Assembly (NCBI GenBank): GCA_024449915.1
Contig: JAMZAV010000303.1
Span: 124,001-188,000 of the forward strand
Length of the DNA stretch: 64,000 bases
Direction of reading: 5' to 3'
Source of the DNA: Sweltsa coloradensis
Lineage: Eukaryota; Arthropoda; Insecta; Plecoptera; Chloroperlidae
Shown: piece after piece, positions 23,311-35,100 of the stretch
Layout of the letters: each line of letters opens with the position of its first letter
Numbering within the stretch: the first letter of the stretch is position 1
Notes under the pieces: generated by a model
What the model was told of the DNA's origin: nothing
The model's input: the letters and a program-made list of their open reading frames with translations, nothing else
Databases searched by the model: none
Program-made: the position numbers and the translations under genes

Positions 23311-23830
23311 TAGTCTTTTTAGGTCTCGAGGGCGTATAAGCAATATGAATAACGTACAGGGATTAGTTCTCTACCGTTTGCATTAACTTATAATTGCAAA
23401 TCTTACCACAACAACGTTATAAAGCAAAGAAAACGTAAGCGTAGGGCTAGGGGGGCATACTCCAACGGTCCTAGGCCTACCTGTCAAATTTTAGGTTAGA
23501 TTACCTTTATTGTTAAAACAAAATGTTGCATTACATGATTTGTTTTACTTTTATTTGCAAATTTTTCTGCATCCAAAATAGCACTCTAATTGAAATCTGC
23601 TCACAGAAACATATTTAATTGTGACTTTTACATTCGAGGTGGTACAGCCAGCTTCCGTGGTCGCCGCCATTGCTCACTAGGACATCGCTAAGACGCGCAC
23701 AGAGCTGACCTATCTTTTGCACGTCTCAGGAGTGTCCTAGCGCTAGGCACTTTCGAGAATACGGGCTAAGATTTTTTGAGAATACCGATCCGTGTCCTAA
23801 GTCGGTAGAATGGCTTAAGAGTGTCCTAGT

Positions 23831-23873
23831 TAAGACACGTCTTAGTTAGGCGTTTTTGAGAATCCAGGCCCTG
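23831..23873 (-). repeat. Right terminal inverted repeat of the 5.3 kb element
   Basis: Reverse complement of 18557-18599 with two mismatches; it ends GAATCCAGGCCCTG. Confidence 0.9.
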
Positions 23874-25631
23874 CAGATATCTATAGTCCGATCGTTTATA
23901 AGCTACAGGTTACTAATGTTTGATACAAATCATGGCGAATGTTTGCATGGAGGCTAGTAAAGTGATTTGGCTTGACTCATTTTAGTTTGATATCTTTCCA
24001 CCCTCCTCTTTACCATGAGAAATAGTCCTATGAAGCCTGGAGCCTAATAACACAGCTAGCGGACCAAGTGCTAATAAGGACTAGAATTACAATCGCCCTA
24101 CACGATAATGTTCAACACAACTCACTCGTCTCGTCCCCTCTCACTCCTACCACCTCTTTATTTCTTTTTTCATGTTCTATTTTTTCCACTGTTTCATTTC
24201 CCCCTTCATTCGCTTCCAGAAATAATGGCATGTGCCTTCCCGTTTTTATTTTGAAACAGCCCCCGTTTCGCTCGCCCTAACAATTTTATTTCATTTTGAT
24301 GCTTTAAAATAAAATGAACACGCGCCATTTTTAAGTGCGTTTACAGATTTCTTCCGAGGCGAACGAACTCGTAGAGTTGAAGCTTTGAACATTAGCGAAA
24401 GTATTGCCTATGAAACACTTTTCGTGAATAAGCTCATGAGCCTGTTGTTGTCCCCCCCCCCCTTGCGCCCTTCCTTCCACCCACGCGAACTCTATGTTCG
24501 GTCAGCGTCGCTTTGACCTAGGAAATACTTATTTCCCCATTGCTTCAAGAACTGTGGACAAGACAAGAGGGCCATCAGTCGAGTTTCTCTTTCATTCTCG
24601 CCTCGGTCGGCTTCCCTTTCTGCACTCTCCTTGATTACGTGCTGCGATGCGGGCGCTGTTATATCATCCCGATCACGTAGCCCCAGCGATGACCGGCCGC
24701 TAACTGGGTGACCCAGTCAGCTAGAGACCGCTCGCGGCCTGATGGCTTCGCGTAGCCTAGAGTGATTGACTCATTTAACTAGAGCCCCACTAACACGTAA
24801 TGTTTGCTTGTAAGTGGACAAATGAGCCTACTTGCCAAATTACTGGGCCAGTCGTCGAGCTGCTCCGGAGACTGATAGACACCGATTACGATCTTCAAGG
24901 CGATTCGACGAACACACACAACATGTATAGGAAGCCAATTAATCTTAAGTGTTGGCCCGAGGGCGAGCCTCTAAAATAGGTGGACCTTATAATAATAATA
25001 AGTACTGCCTGAGCTTTACGTTCCTACCTACGGGCTAGCACGCATGGTCATATCGTGTGAACCGTTCAACAGACTTATACCCGGCCATTATTCCAGATAA
25101 CTCTAATACCTACTTATTATCGAATTGAGCTCATTAATAATAATTATACAATCGCGTCCTGATCGGGCCCAATCACGTAACTGGCAGCGATGTCTCGGCT
25201 CCAATTAATTAACTAATGACGAAATGTAACAGTATAGCAAGGTATTCTGTTATGTTGATCATCCCTCTACTGGTACCGATAAAGGTAGGCGGTCGTACAT
25301 AAGCCTGGAGCTCCGGTCATCTGCCAATTAGATTCCGTTCACTCGTCGTTGTAATTATGTTCACAAGAACCAAAATATCTAATCAACTATACAACGAAGA
25401 GATATATTAATTTCATTTATAGCAAATAACGCGTATAATAACTCACCGGTATCACAACTTATAAATATAAATGCCATGAATGCCAATCAGACTATTTGTT
25501 TAAAACTGCCATCCATAACACACACGAGTACGATAGTAGTCTACCCAAAATAGGGAGAAAAGCATTTTAGTCAAAAGATTGTCGATCAAGGATACAAAAT
25601 AAAAATTCCACCAGCGTGTTAATATCCATTT
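23874..25631. other. Non-coding; moderately GC-rich, contains a C11 tract
   Basis: A C11 run lies at 24452-24462. From about 24450 to 25330 the GC content is higher than in the surroundings and the sequence looks non-repetitive. This is the type of segment where a conserved non-coding element or distant exon could hide, but nothing can be assigned. Confidence 0.4.
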
Positions 25632-25646
25632 TGGTGGAGGTGCCGG
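25632..25646 (+). other. tRNA-Ala 3'-end-complement motif (primer-binding-site-like)
   Basis: TGGTGGAGGTGCCGG is an exact 15-base complement of the 3' end of eukaryotic tRNA-Ala (...CCGGCACCTCCA) plus the added CCA. The match stops there and does not continue into the T-loop, as expected for a primer-binding site and not for a tRNA-derived SINE. Upstream sequence ends CCATTT, so no clear LTR end is visible. Confidence 0.4.
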
Positions 25647-26630
25647 TTCCATTACCTTGAGACATGGCTTATTGGTTTCTCTTGTTGGATATTGTTGTTT
25701 GGTGTCCTAGAACATAACTATTACAAAGTCCGTTGGCTAAACAAGTGTGCAGTTAGTGGTTTATAAAAGCGAATGCACTCGCTCCTCTCTGTCCAATATT
25801 TAACTCTGGAACTGCTGTGGCGCAAGCCAGCCAGCTCTAGCTACCCGACGTATCGGCTCCAACACAGTTAGTAGCCCATGCCCACCGTAAATATACAGCA
25901 AGATTTAGTGCAGGGGTGTGAGCCACAGGGTTGGATAAATTACTTGAGGTACGTGACCCCACAATGAAAGTCTCTAAAAAAAAACGTGCATACTAAAAGT
26001 TCAATGAAAGCAAAGAGAATGAACGCAAAAACGAAACACGTTAGCCAGCCGTCAAAGGGAATTGCAAGAACTTGGTCCTGTTTTGCACTCACGCTGTGTT
26101 TCAGTGAGTTGTAAAAGCTCTGTTGTCTGATTGGCCCTTTCAGTAGATGGGTTACATGAAAAAACAAAACCAGCTTTTAGAGACCAACTTCAAAGGGTCT
26201 GTACGTATCGTCGAATAAGTTAGTTATACCTTCACAAATACATTTTGGATTTGTCTAATGGTAGCCTGCATGGCGTCCACTGAGTTTTTGGAATCAAAAC
26301 GCACTATGTTCCGATATTAAATACAATTTAATACGTGTTAGTGCAGCAGTGGCATACAAAATGTCCTCTAAACTTCGTTAGGAGCTGGCAACCGTGTTAT
26401 TAATATTATTAAAACCTAAGAAAATACAATTGTAGCCTATATCATTACTTCAGAGCAAATAATAAACAGCTGCTTGAAAAACAAACATGCCCACATTGTA
26501 AACAAGATGGTTCAAGAAAAATAACGGGGACAACAAAATTAACTGCTAAGAAGTAAAGAAAAAATACTGAATAACCTGTCTTGATTTGTATCAGGCCAAT
26601 AACATGGTTACATCAAAGGTTCAAACACAT
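25647..26630. other. Non-coding stretch, nothing recognised
   Basis: No gene call. TATAAAAG occurs at 25762-25769 with no supporting initiator or open frame. Confidence 0.45.
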
Positions 26631-26772
26631 CTCGATTTGGTTGGTCGGGAAACACTCCCGTAGGTGTAATTGTGATTATTTACTACAATTCAAAAATTCA
26701 AAAAGTTCGCCCCAACCGGGAATCGAACCACGGATCTCCCGCATTCCAGACAGGCGTCTTAACCACTAAGAA
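26631..26772 (-). mobile_element. tRNA-derived SINE (family with conserved tail hairpin)
   Basis: In the minus-strand sense the tRNA-like head (about 26772-26709) carries an A-box-like TTAGTGGTTAAGACGCC and a B-box GGTTCGATTCC. An anticodon-like arm forms a 5 bp stem around CTGGAAT. The T-stem is mismatched, so it is not a functional tRNA. A short AT-rich body follows, then a tail, AATTACACCTACGGGAGTG to CCAAATCGAG (to 26631), containing CGGGAGTGTTTCCCG, a 5 bp stem. The same tail occurs at 31608-31676 and 38473-38513, and the same head B-box region at 31686-31721, which defines the family within the window. Tail domains of this kind usually match a partner LINE 3' end, but the partner is not seen here. 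Confidence 0.75.
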
Positions 26773-29700
26773 TTCAGAATCCAATTGCTTTATTTACCAA
26801 ACTGGCTTTTAGTTGTAGAATACTTCAATATTGAGTTTCATGGATAGTTATTAGATCGAATAAAACCATCAGGACGGGTACATTTTAAGCTCTGAATTGT
26901 AGTTGCATTATACATCTGAATGGATTTGAATATCTTTTTGTATTTTATACTTCATTAATAGCTTACATATTTTTTTATATTGTTAGTGTTTTTTCTTGAT
27001 AATATCCATATCTTAAACTAAACTCAAAACGATGTATTCTAGATATTCTGTAGCATGGCAACTCGTCCTCTGCATATTGCATATCATTTTTGCGATTAGT
27101 GTGTTGCACTGTTGTATGTGTGTGTGAGTGCATTATGTAGAGATATGTGCGAGTGGGAGTGAACATTTGCCTTTCACGAAGATAACACATCGTTCATATT
27201 TCATATTGTGTGCAAAATCGCGAATTAGTTCTATGCTAAAATAATCCTCGTGCGCATTAGCTTGGCCCCGTGAAAACGGGGATTATTGTATAAGCTTTGC
27301 TCCGGATAGAAAATTGAATACATTAAATATGCAAAAAATCAACCAATTCCATCAACGCGTTCGCTAGTGCATGTTTTATTATACTGCCGGCAAAACACTG
27401 GACGTTTTAGTGCTGCCACTAATCCACAATAACGACTTCTTTATTCACACAACATGCAATCCTTCTATGTGCATGCGGTAGCTTCTCAAGGTTATCATAA
27501 TGTGATCTATATTTTAAACATGAAATAATCAAAAAATAATCGGCTTAGTCAGTCGCGCAGCAAAGACTGTTGACGCTCTGGTGGAAGCAAACAAACGCAA
27601 AGTAGAATTTGTGATAAAATTATTAATTTTTATTTTAAAAGTTGGCTCAGGGCGTTAGTCACAACACGGCCACTTTCATCAAACTGGATATGGGAAAGTA
27701 TTCGTGTGTTATCCTAAATCGCGTTTATGTTTGTTTATCTTATAAACAACGCGTGGTCACAATTGCCCGAGCTTGTGAAAAGTTTCCCTTGTCATTCAGT
27801 TAAAAAGGACACTAGTCGGAGCGCCGTGGAATCAAATTATAAAAATAAATGTAGGAATTTCTGTATGCGTGGCGGAGCGTGGCCCATTGTCTAGTTGGTG
27901 AGTTGTAAAAATTACATCAATTCACAGGGGAAGTATGGTATAGAATTATTTGGTTAAACGTTGGTTTTGTCCAACGGCTTCATATTTTGATGAACATTGC
28001 CCTCTTGTCCTGTCTTTTCCCTACGAGGGTCGAAAAAACGAGCACCGTAATAAAATTTGATGCCGTAGAAAAATTGCAAATGTACGCAGCATTCAAAAGT
28101 TTCAACAGAGAACATGAGCGCAGCTCTTGAAATTCATACAAAATGTTGAATGGGAAGTCTATATTTTTTAAGGGTGATACGCAGAAAAAAGGTTTGAATT
28201 CGGAATTATACGCGAACTTTTTACGGTTGGTTTAATTGTATGCAAACTCGTAATCCTCCTCGAACGACGCAGAGCGCCACAGCAGACACCACGAGCCGCG
28301 GCGCGCTCAAAACATCGCACAACTCATAAAAAAGAAGGAACTCAAACTCAAACACAAACGCAAACCCATGACTCCATATTACTCACGATCTCTGCTCCAG
28401 CATTTTTGTGGGTCCATGCATTTCTTTTATTCCCGAAATTTCTAGTTGGTTACCTCCCTTAACTTTTTTTTAGTAAAAAACTTATTTTTATTCGTTCGAC
28501 TAAGCAAGACAACTTCCAAAGGGAAACGCGCCTCACTTGTATAAAGTTCGTTTCCATGCAGTGAGATAGGAAAACTCCGATGCCATTATTTCATGTTTTC
28601 ACATTTACGTAATGAAAGCTGTTGTAAAAACTATTATATTAGACAGACAAAATAAAACACCGAAAAACAACGTACGCTTACGTTTATAATAATATCTATC
28701 ATCAGGCAGACGTATAAAATGTCCCGTTATCCTTGGCTGCAATGGCTGTGGTAATGAATTATGCAATACATTATAGCTGCATTGAAATGTCATAGTCCTC
28801 TTCCGATGCAATCTAGATAAGTTTGTTAATTCCTGGCGCTGTGTCAACTAAAGGCCAGTAGCGATACACACAGGACACTCCCACGCGAACAGCCATTGTT
28901 TGAAGAGAACGCCGAATATTACAGGGCTAATAATCGCTGCAAATCTACACGCACGCGCGCGCTCCACTGAATGTGAATGTGGACTGATGGCCCAATGTCA
29001 TGTGTGAAATACGTGTATTGTTGGGCACAGGTAAACACAGGCGTTATCGGCTCATTTCCAAACTTGTATCAATCAAATGTTATCTATAGGCAATAAATTC
29101 ACTCTACTCTTGATGGATGCTATATTCGTTATTCGTGTGCATGCGTGTTTTACAGATTTGGATGTAATTGAGCATTGAAGCCAGTATAAAGGGTAATAAT
29201 TGAAAGACTATGAGTGATGCGATGGAATACAATGTAAGTGTGTGATAACTGGATTCTAGACTTCAGTGTGAATGAGCGCCCCAATGATAAATCCACTAAC
29301 GTATACTCTCAGAGTAATTAAATGGACGAGCTTACCATTAAAACTAATCGCTATCACCATGGTATCACTCTGCAGTCTGGGTAAAAACAGCATTCTCATT
29401 ATTTTCTTCCTTTCTGTCCCTATTTTTCTTTCATCAAATCTATTACGTCCCATATCCTGGATGAATTGTGTTCTACGTCATCCAATTTTGGTTTACCTCA
29501 CTAAATTTTCCTTACAATTTCCCCTCAAACGTCGGCAGGGAAACTTTTTCATGTTTTAGTGGGGATGTTGTGTTTTCAAACAAACCCAACTCACGGATAG
29601 TCTCCCTTCTTCTTTAAAATCATGAAATCAGTATGATGGTGATAAAATTAAAGTCAAAGAATATGAATTTAACATCTTAAGAACACATATTGCAGTATAT

Positions 29701-30140
29701 TTTTGTAACGAAAAACGTGTTGTGAATTAATAAAAACGTAAAGGTAGCTCAAATAAATTGTATTTGATATGGTTATGTAGTGCAGCGTGCTCATTTCAAG
29801 CACAGACATTGGCATTTACATCCAGTAGGGAAATAATAATTACACAAAAAACTTTGCTAATTATAATTTGACTTGCTCGCAGCGCTTTCCTTATGAAAAC
29901 CAACATCAGCTCAAACTTTATTAAATCCATAATTCCCATATTTAAAGATATAATTAAGATAATTAATACTTTTTAAGTTAATGAATTAACAAGGTAGAAC
30001 TGCTGTAAAGTTTTAAATTGCTTCGGGTCATACTATCAAGTATCAACGCTGCAAAAGTATTACTCTCATTCCAAGATTGGAATAGATAATATATTTTTTG
30101 TGTTCTGTTTGTTTTACTGACTTTTGTACCCCATTATTAA
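26773..30140. other. Non-coding stretch, no supported feature
   Basis: Mostly AT-rich. Small observations: CCCCGTGAAAACGGGG at 27266-27281 is a 6 bp stem closed by a GAAA loop. A 95-codon hydrophobic open frame starts at 29272 but is not accepted as a gene. Confidence 0.4.
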
Positions 30141-30159
30141 CATCATCATCATCATCATT
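30141..30159. repeat. (ATC)n microsatellite
   Basis: Six CATCAT-phase trinucleotide units. Confidence 0.85.
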
Positions 30160-30374
30160 AACCGTGCCATCGTCAAGATGCCATACCTCTAGATGAATTA
30201 TTACCAATAGAATGTCGCCCAGAGTTATTCGTTATACTTATAATAAACCGATTTCATACAACTTTTCACTTTTGTTCACTAATGTATTCATTAATATATT
30301 GACTGATTCCTAAAGAAACAAGAGATGTTGAAAACCACTTGGTACATATTGTAATAAAGACTGTGCGCTGGGGA

Positions 30375-30392
30375 GGGGGGGGGGGGGGGGGG
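30375..30392 (+). repeat. Homopolymer G tract, 18 bases
   Basis: GGGGA precedes eighteen consecutive G. On the minus strand it translates as a proline run in an incidental frame. Confidence 0.9.
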
Positions 30393-30559
30393 ACTAAACG
30401 TCTTCGTGTTTTGGGGTCTGGTCGGGTAGGGTAAAGATGGCAGCTGTTATACACAATTTTACTTGTAAAATCTTACATAATTTTCTCCATATCATTTTTT
30501 ACTGTCTACAATTTCATACAATGACATTTTGTACAGCCTATAAATAATAATTGTCTGGA

Positions 30560-30574
30560 CCGGCACCTCCACCA
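30560..30574 (-). other. tRNA-Ala 3'-end-complement motif, minus strand
   Basis: The minus strand reads TGGTGGAGGTGCCGG, the same 15 bases as at 25632 but inverted and 4.9 kb away. Flanks are not shared with the other copies. No LTR end CA precedes it (GCGGGA does). Confidence 0.4.
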
Positions 30575-31607
30575 TCCCGCATAAATAGCTAATAATTTTG
30601 TTACCCGAAAATCGGGTCCCTTTGGTTATTTTACAGGCTACAAATTTTGCTAGCTATTTTCCTCAAAGTTCTTTGCTTTGTATTCATAGGACATAATTGA
30701 GTCAATGCGTATAAGTACCCTAAATATTTTGCAATACATTCAGTTCTACACTTCTGTATATGACAAGAGTAGATTTTTTTCGGCCCCTAAATTCGAACCA
30801 AAATCGTTTTAATTACTAAAGTGTGCCAATTTTTTAGGATGTGGGGGGAACCATTCGGTTATGTTACAAAACCCCAGGACATCACTTGAAGGTATAGCCT
30901 TAGGGCCTAGAAAATAAACATACGCGCATGGGGTGGGTTTCAAAGCCCCAAGAACTTCCCGGACGTACGCGGAGGTTGATTAAATAAATAAGCCTGCAAA
31001 GGGGTTTGCGTTCTGCAACCCTGGTAATTTGGGCAGGACGGCCGTGTGATTATGCTATAAATACTCTGGCTCAGGGGACTAAGACGACAGGACATGGCCG
31101 GGCTTTTAGCCCCTTCAATACGACGCTGCAATCTTCTAATACAAGCATCCGAGGTCCATTTACCGCTGCTCAACGCAATGACACTCTATGTATGTGCGTT
31201 CACGGTTCGCCCTCAGAGAGGAGCATTTGTTTATTTATTTACCTGCAGTCACAACGAACAGCTGCTGCTTTGACTAGCAAATGTTGAGATATTCTCAAGC
31301 GTGAAATTTATCTCTGGATAATGCCAAGAAATATTCTGGTGTGGTGTTTGATTAATTAAAATATTTAATTATGTTCCTTGCTCTTTACATGCATTTTTAA
31401 TAGTTTAGTTTTTTAATTCCACGGTGCAAACAGAGTCTAATTTGTCCATCACTTCTAACTGAATACTTCAGCCACCATTGTTTTATAGCAATCATATTTT
31501 GTGCGTTTACAACCTTAAAACTTGTTAATGTGGCGTTTTTGTCTGGCAAACTCGATTCAACAATATTTTCCGGCCTGATTATAGGTTTCCCAGGAAGCGA
31601 TTTATAT
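30575..31607. other. Non-coding; GC-mixed at 30900-31290
   Basis: Overlapping incidental open frames of 77 and 93 codons on opposite strands at 30940-31287 match no family I know. Having both strands open suggests base composition, not coding. Confidence 0.4.
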
Positions 31608-31676
31608 CTCGATTTGGTTAGTCGGGAAACACTCCCGTAGGTGTAATTGTTATTATATACTACAATTCAGAAATTA
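31608..31676 (-). mobile_element. SINE tail fragment (same family as 26.6 kb)
   Basis: CTCGATTTGGTTAGTCGGG then AAACACTCCCGTAGGTG matches the tail of the 26631-26772 SINE in the same orientation, continuing through the AT-rich body to about AATTCAGAAATT. The tRNA head expected next in this orientation is absent. Instead an oppositely oriented copy begins. Confidence 0.7.
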
Positions 31677-31682
31677 CAATAC

Positions 31683-31753
31683 AATGCGGGAGACCCGTGG
31701 TTCGAATCCCGGTTGGGGCGGACTTTTTTAATTTCTGATGTAGTATATAATAA
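31683..31753 (+). mobile_element. SINE head fragment, inverted relative to its neighbour
   Basis: Plus-strand sense: GCGGGAGACCCGTGGTTCGA then ATCCCGGTTGGGGCGGAC contains the B-box and 3' part of the tRNA-like head of the 26.6 kb SINE. It is followed by AATTTCTGATGTAGTATATA, the start of the SINE body. The A-box part is missing. With 31608-31676 it forms an inverted pair whose body parts can base-pair. Confidence 0.7.
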
Positions 31754-32130
31754 GCGATTTAAACGTTGATTTGGTCGAGCTGATCCAAAGAACTTTCAAC
31801 AAGCTAATACCAGACCACGAATCGGTTCGGTCACCACCTAGCTAAATTTGGACCAAAATCTCTCCACTCGAAGTAGTATAATTTGATATCTTAAATTTTA
31901 TAAATTATCTGCTTATGTATTTATCAACTACCAGACTCATGACTCCTAATTTTCTGTATTTTTTTCTGCAACATTTTGTTAAATTGTATTTTTATTATGT
32001 CGCAAGTTACAAAATGTAGTAATGCTATCAGTGAACATCAAATGAGTTGTTTGAAAATAAATATGATTTATTTAAGCGATAATTTTATTTTATTAAAAGC
32101 TCTTAATTAAATATATAAAAACTAAATTGG
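31754..32130. other. Non-coding stretch, nothing recognised
   Basis: AT-rich; no supported feature. Confidence 0.5.
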
Positions 32131-32180
32131 ATTCAAGACGCTACACTACTCCGCCATTCAAGACGCTACACTACTCCGCC
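32131..32180 (+). repeat. Perfect 25 bp tandem duplication
   Basis: ATTCAAGACGCTACACTACT plus CCGCC occurs twice head to tail without mismatch, followed by a partial third start (ATT). Perfect identity suggests a recent slippage or repair event. Confidence 0.9.
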
Positions 32181-35100
32181 ATTAGTTCTCACCGCGACTT
32201 TTTGTAAAAGCCATTGTTGTTAAATAATTTCACTACAGTAACAGATCGTTAAATTACAGTTACAACTACATTGTGACACCAGTAATTGAATGACTTCAAC
32301 AACTACACATTTACTGAACAAAAGTGAAAAACAGATTCTGTCTGATATTCTAGATCGACCGCTGCCGATCATTACATTCCCGCTACGAGGCTAATCTGTA
32401 TCGAGCGATCGACTGGTTGACTCACAGGGCGTGATCACCTTATACCTACCTCTAGAATGGATTGTTTGACATTGACCATGTCCGAAATAAAAGAGTTGGA
32501 ATCGTGCAAACCATCACCTTGAACTTAGAAGTTTTTGACTAATTGAAGACCATTTATTTGAAATTCATAATAATAACACAATATTAAATCTTGAAACTCG
32601 TTGGCCTTGTATTGTACGCACACAAGATCTGTCATCAAAAAACTTGGCATGTGATTGTATATGAGTTGTTTTAATCTATGTCATTTCCATGTTCGATGCC
32701 TGCAGGCTAAATGTGTGCTTGTTCAGATATTCCACTAAAGCTTACAACTAAAGCACATCCCACTTGCTTTATGGAATATGTGTGTACTAAACGTCAGTTC
32801 ATGCAAGCAGCAATTCAATGCACTCTTCTTGGAACACGACACCTTCCACTAAATCAATCCTTTGATAAAAGGTCAAGCGTAAATATTCAAAGAAAAGATA
32901 TTTAAAACATTGTCAACTATAAATATTGTATGCTTAAATGCTAACTTGCTCATTAATAATAGCTATCTATTTCAATCCTAATTAGTCTTGTTGTAATTTA
33001 CCCGTCGCAATTAATTTGTGCAGACGTCGTAAACTGCTAGTGTTCGTGCACACTTAATATTTTATTTTTCACAAAGGACAGTTCTTTAGGCCTACACATT
33101 TCTTATAAATCTATAATACACAAGTTAAATTTAACATTTTTTTACGGAAGATCTTTATGCAAATACGCAGTTTCTGTATAAACTTCAAAAATGTTTTATA
33201 TTCACAATGCATGTTTGTTTGATCTTTCACAATAATAACGGTGCAAGGAGATAAACAATATTCATGATTCCATTCAAATTCAATCGTTTGCTCAAGATAA
33301 CATTGTTTTTTTGCTTTCACTAAAACCAATAAGTATATTTTGCAAACTAGGGTAACTCAAGACTAAACCTAATCTTGTGCAGTCGGCCACCCCCTCTCGT
33401 GCTATCACTTGCAATGTAAGGACGAGCATATAAGAGTCTGTTATCACTTGCGTGACACTTGTTTGGTACATTCACGACCATGATTTACTACTGTTAGGTT
33501 ATAGGTTAATATCAGATTCAGACAGTGTTGGATTTTGATACGAAAGCAAACATCGAGGAAAGGCATGTACGTCATGCTTGTGATAAAGAGAATACTGTTT
33601 GTTGTTATTGTATAGCAGATGAATAATAATTTAATTTATTGTGACATTGTATACAGAAATCATAATTAGTTGCTGTATTTAAATGTTTGCATTCAATTCT
33701 ATACGATTGAGACGAAATCCAAATTTACAAATGTTGGATATTATGTTGGAATTGTGTTTAAAAAACCATTCGAGTGACAGATTGTGAAAGAATACATAAA
33801 TTATAAATTTTACTGAGAATTATTGTACGACCTAGAGGTGATTGTTTATAAATAATATTATTTATTTATTCTATTGAGAATTAGTGCGCAAGGTCAATTA
33901 ACTAATAGCTAATTTTAAAACTTGTCACAACACGTCTCGTCTAACCATTTGTTGATCGAGTTGTAAAAAGTGTTCAAATAACTTGTTTATTGACCTTGCC
34001 CGTCAATTGCTATTCGGATATTCTCACATTAATCTCCTACTTCCCCCATCCCTTTTCAAGAGAACCGGTTTTATCTCAGCTAGATCGTTCTTGTAAAAAA
34101 AATACCAATTTACAGATACGATCAACTATGATATCATGAGACATTCAAATTAAGAAACATTCGACTTAAACAAATGTTCGAATTTTCAAGTAGTTCGATC
34201 TAGCGTGACCATGGTAGTTTGAAGAAGTTGCAGAAAGTGATTTTATTGATTTTTCTTTGGAGGCCACTTTTGAAAAGTTCAAACTTTTGATTCCTGGAAT
34301 TATAGGGCTTCATGCAATGAGTATGGGTCTGTTTTCTGTTCACTTCGCCAAATTTAATTTGAAATCACAGTATAATAAAGGTTATATTTTTTATGGTGAC
34401 GACGTTTAATTTATGTTGGCTCAGGTTTCTTACACAGGTATTAATAATTATTATGCTTAACGATGAATCAATAATTATTATATGCCCGAGTTCGTCAGCC
34501 TCACCAGGACGAATTGTTAAGTCATATATCCTCATTTTATCACTTGTAGCCAACAGCAACTAGCAAGACATACAGCGGAGATCATACGGAAAACGTTTAG
34601 CAATAAACTATTATCAGCACAAGATTTCGCCTTGTTATTTGCGATATCACTACAAATATAAAACGGCATTCATTCTCTCATATATATTCTTGATCGATTC
34701 TATTTTATAAAAGTAATAAATAATACCATTAAATCGCCAATCGATTGAACTCGATTTTGAAATGCATCTATACATATAAGATTGTTGAAATAGTGTATAA
34801 AATTTACAAGCTAAGCTAAAATCCCTTCATGGGATAATTTTCACTTTCCAATTTCACAATTCTTGTAGCTGTATATTAACTACTAAATAGTTACGTAAAT
34901 GATGATGAAGTATCAAACTATGCGCGAGACTCATTTCAAGCTACCTCAGATTAGATAAACTTTGATTAGAAACACAAAAGTTAGATCACAAGCTAAGGGA
35001 AGTTTTATTGATCTTGCCAGCAACAAGTTCTCCTAATAAAAACAACAAAACGCGAATCGCGACCTTACTTTTGAGAATTCGAGGGCAGTCTCCCCAAGAG

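Larger units (their letters stand above)
18557..23873. mobile_element. 5.3 kb terminal-inverted-repeat DNA transposon, no transposase seen
   Basis: The outer ends are 43 bp inverted repeats with two mismatches, beginning CAGGGCCTGGATTC. Inwards of both ends, shorter versions of the terminal motif recur. ATTCCCAAACGTGCCTAAG occurs at about 18681. On the right, on the minus strand, there are ATTCTCAAAAAATCTTAG and ATTCTCGAAAGTGCC. ACGTGTCCTA-type words are repeated, as expected for subterminal transposase-binding sites. The interior has a promoter-like cluster, a mirrored repeat block, three G/C homopolymers and an AGGCCTA tract. No open frame exceeds about 84 codons and none resembles a transposase, so it is non-autonomous or fully decayed. 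The GGGCC-type ends resemble PIF/Harbinger- or ISL2EU-like termini; this is an inference from memory. No matching target duplication is visible (AAC before, CAG after), so the ends may have been rearranged. Confidence 0.7.

Noticed and set aside
25762..25769. TATAAAAG as a gene promoter
   Set aside because: No initiator at the right distance, and no open frame or splice signal downstream.
26709..26770. Functional tRNA gene (anticodon-like GGA)
   Set aside because: The T-stem is mismatched, the D-arm is incomplete and there is no long variable arm as a serine tRNA requires. Partial copies elsewhere show it is a SINE head.
27266..27281. CCCCGTGAAAACGGGG stem with a GNRA-type loop as an RNA element
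   Set aside because: A 6 bp stem alone is expected by chance in 64 kb, and no flanking structure supports it.
29272..29559. 95-codon hydrophobic frame beginning SAPMINPLTYTLR, reminiscent of the NPxxY end of a class A GPCR
   Set aside because: A stop lies just upstream and no earlier transmembrane segments are present. The downstream sequence does not fit helix 8, and the opposite strand is also open. Resemblance over about ten residues is likely chance.
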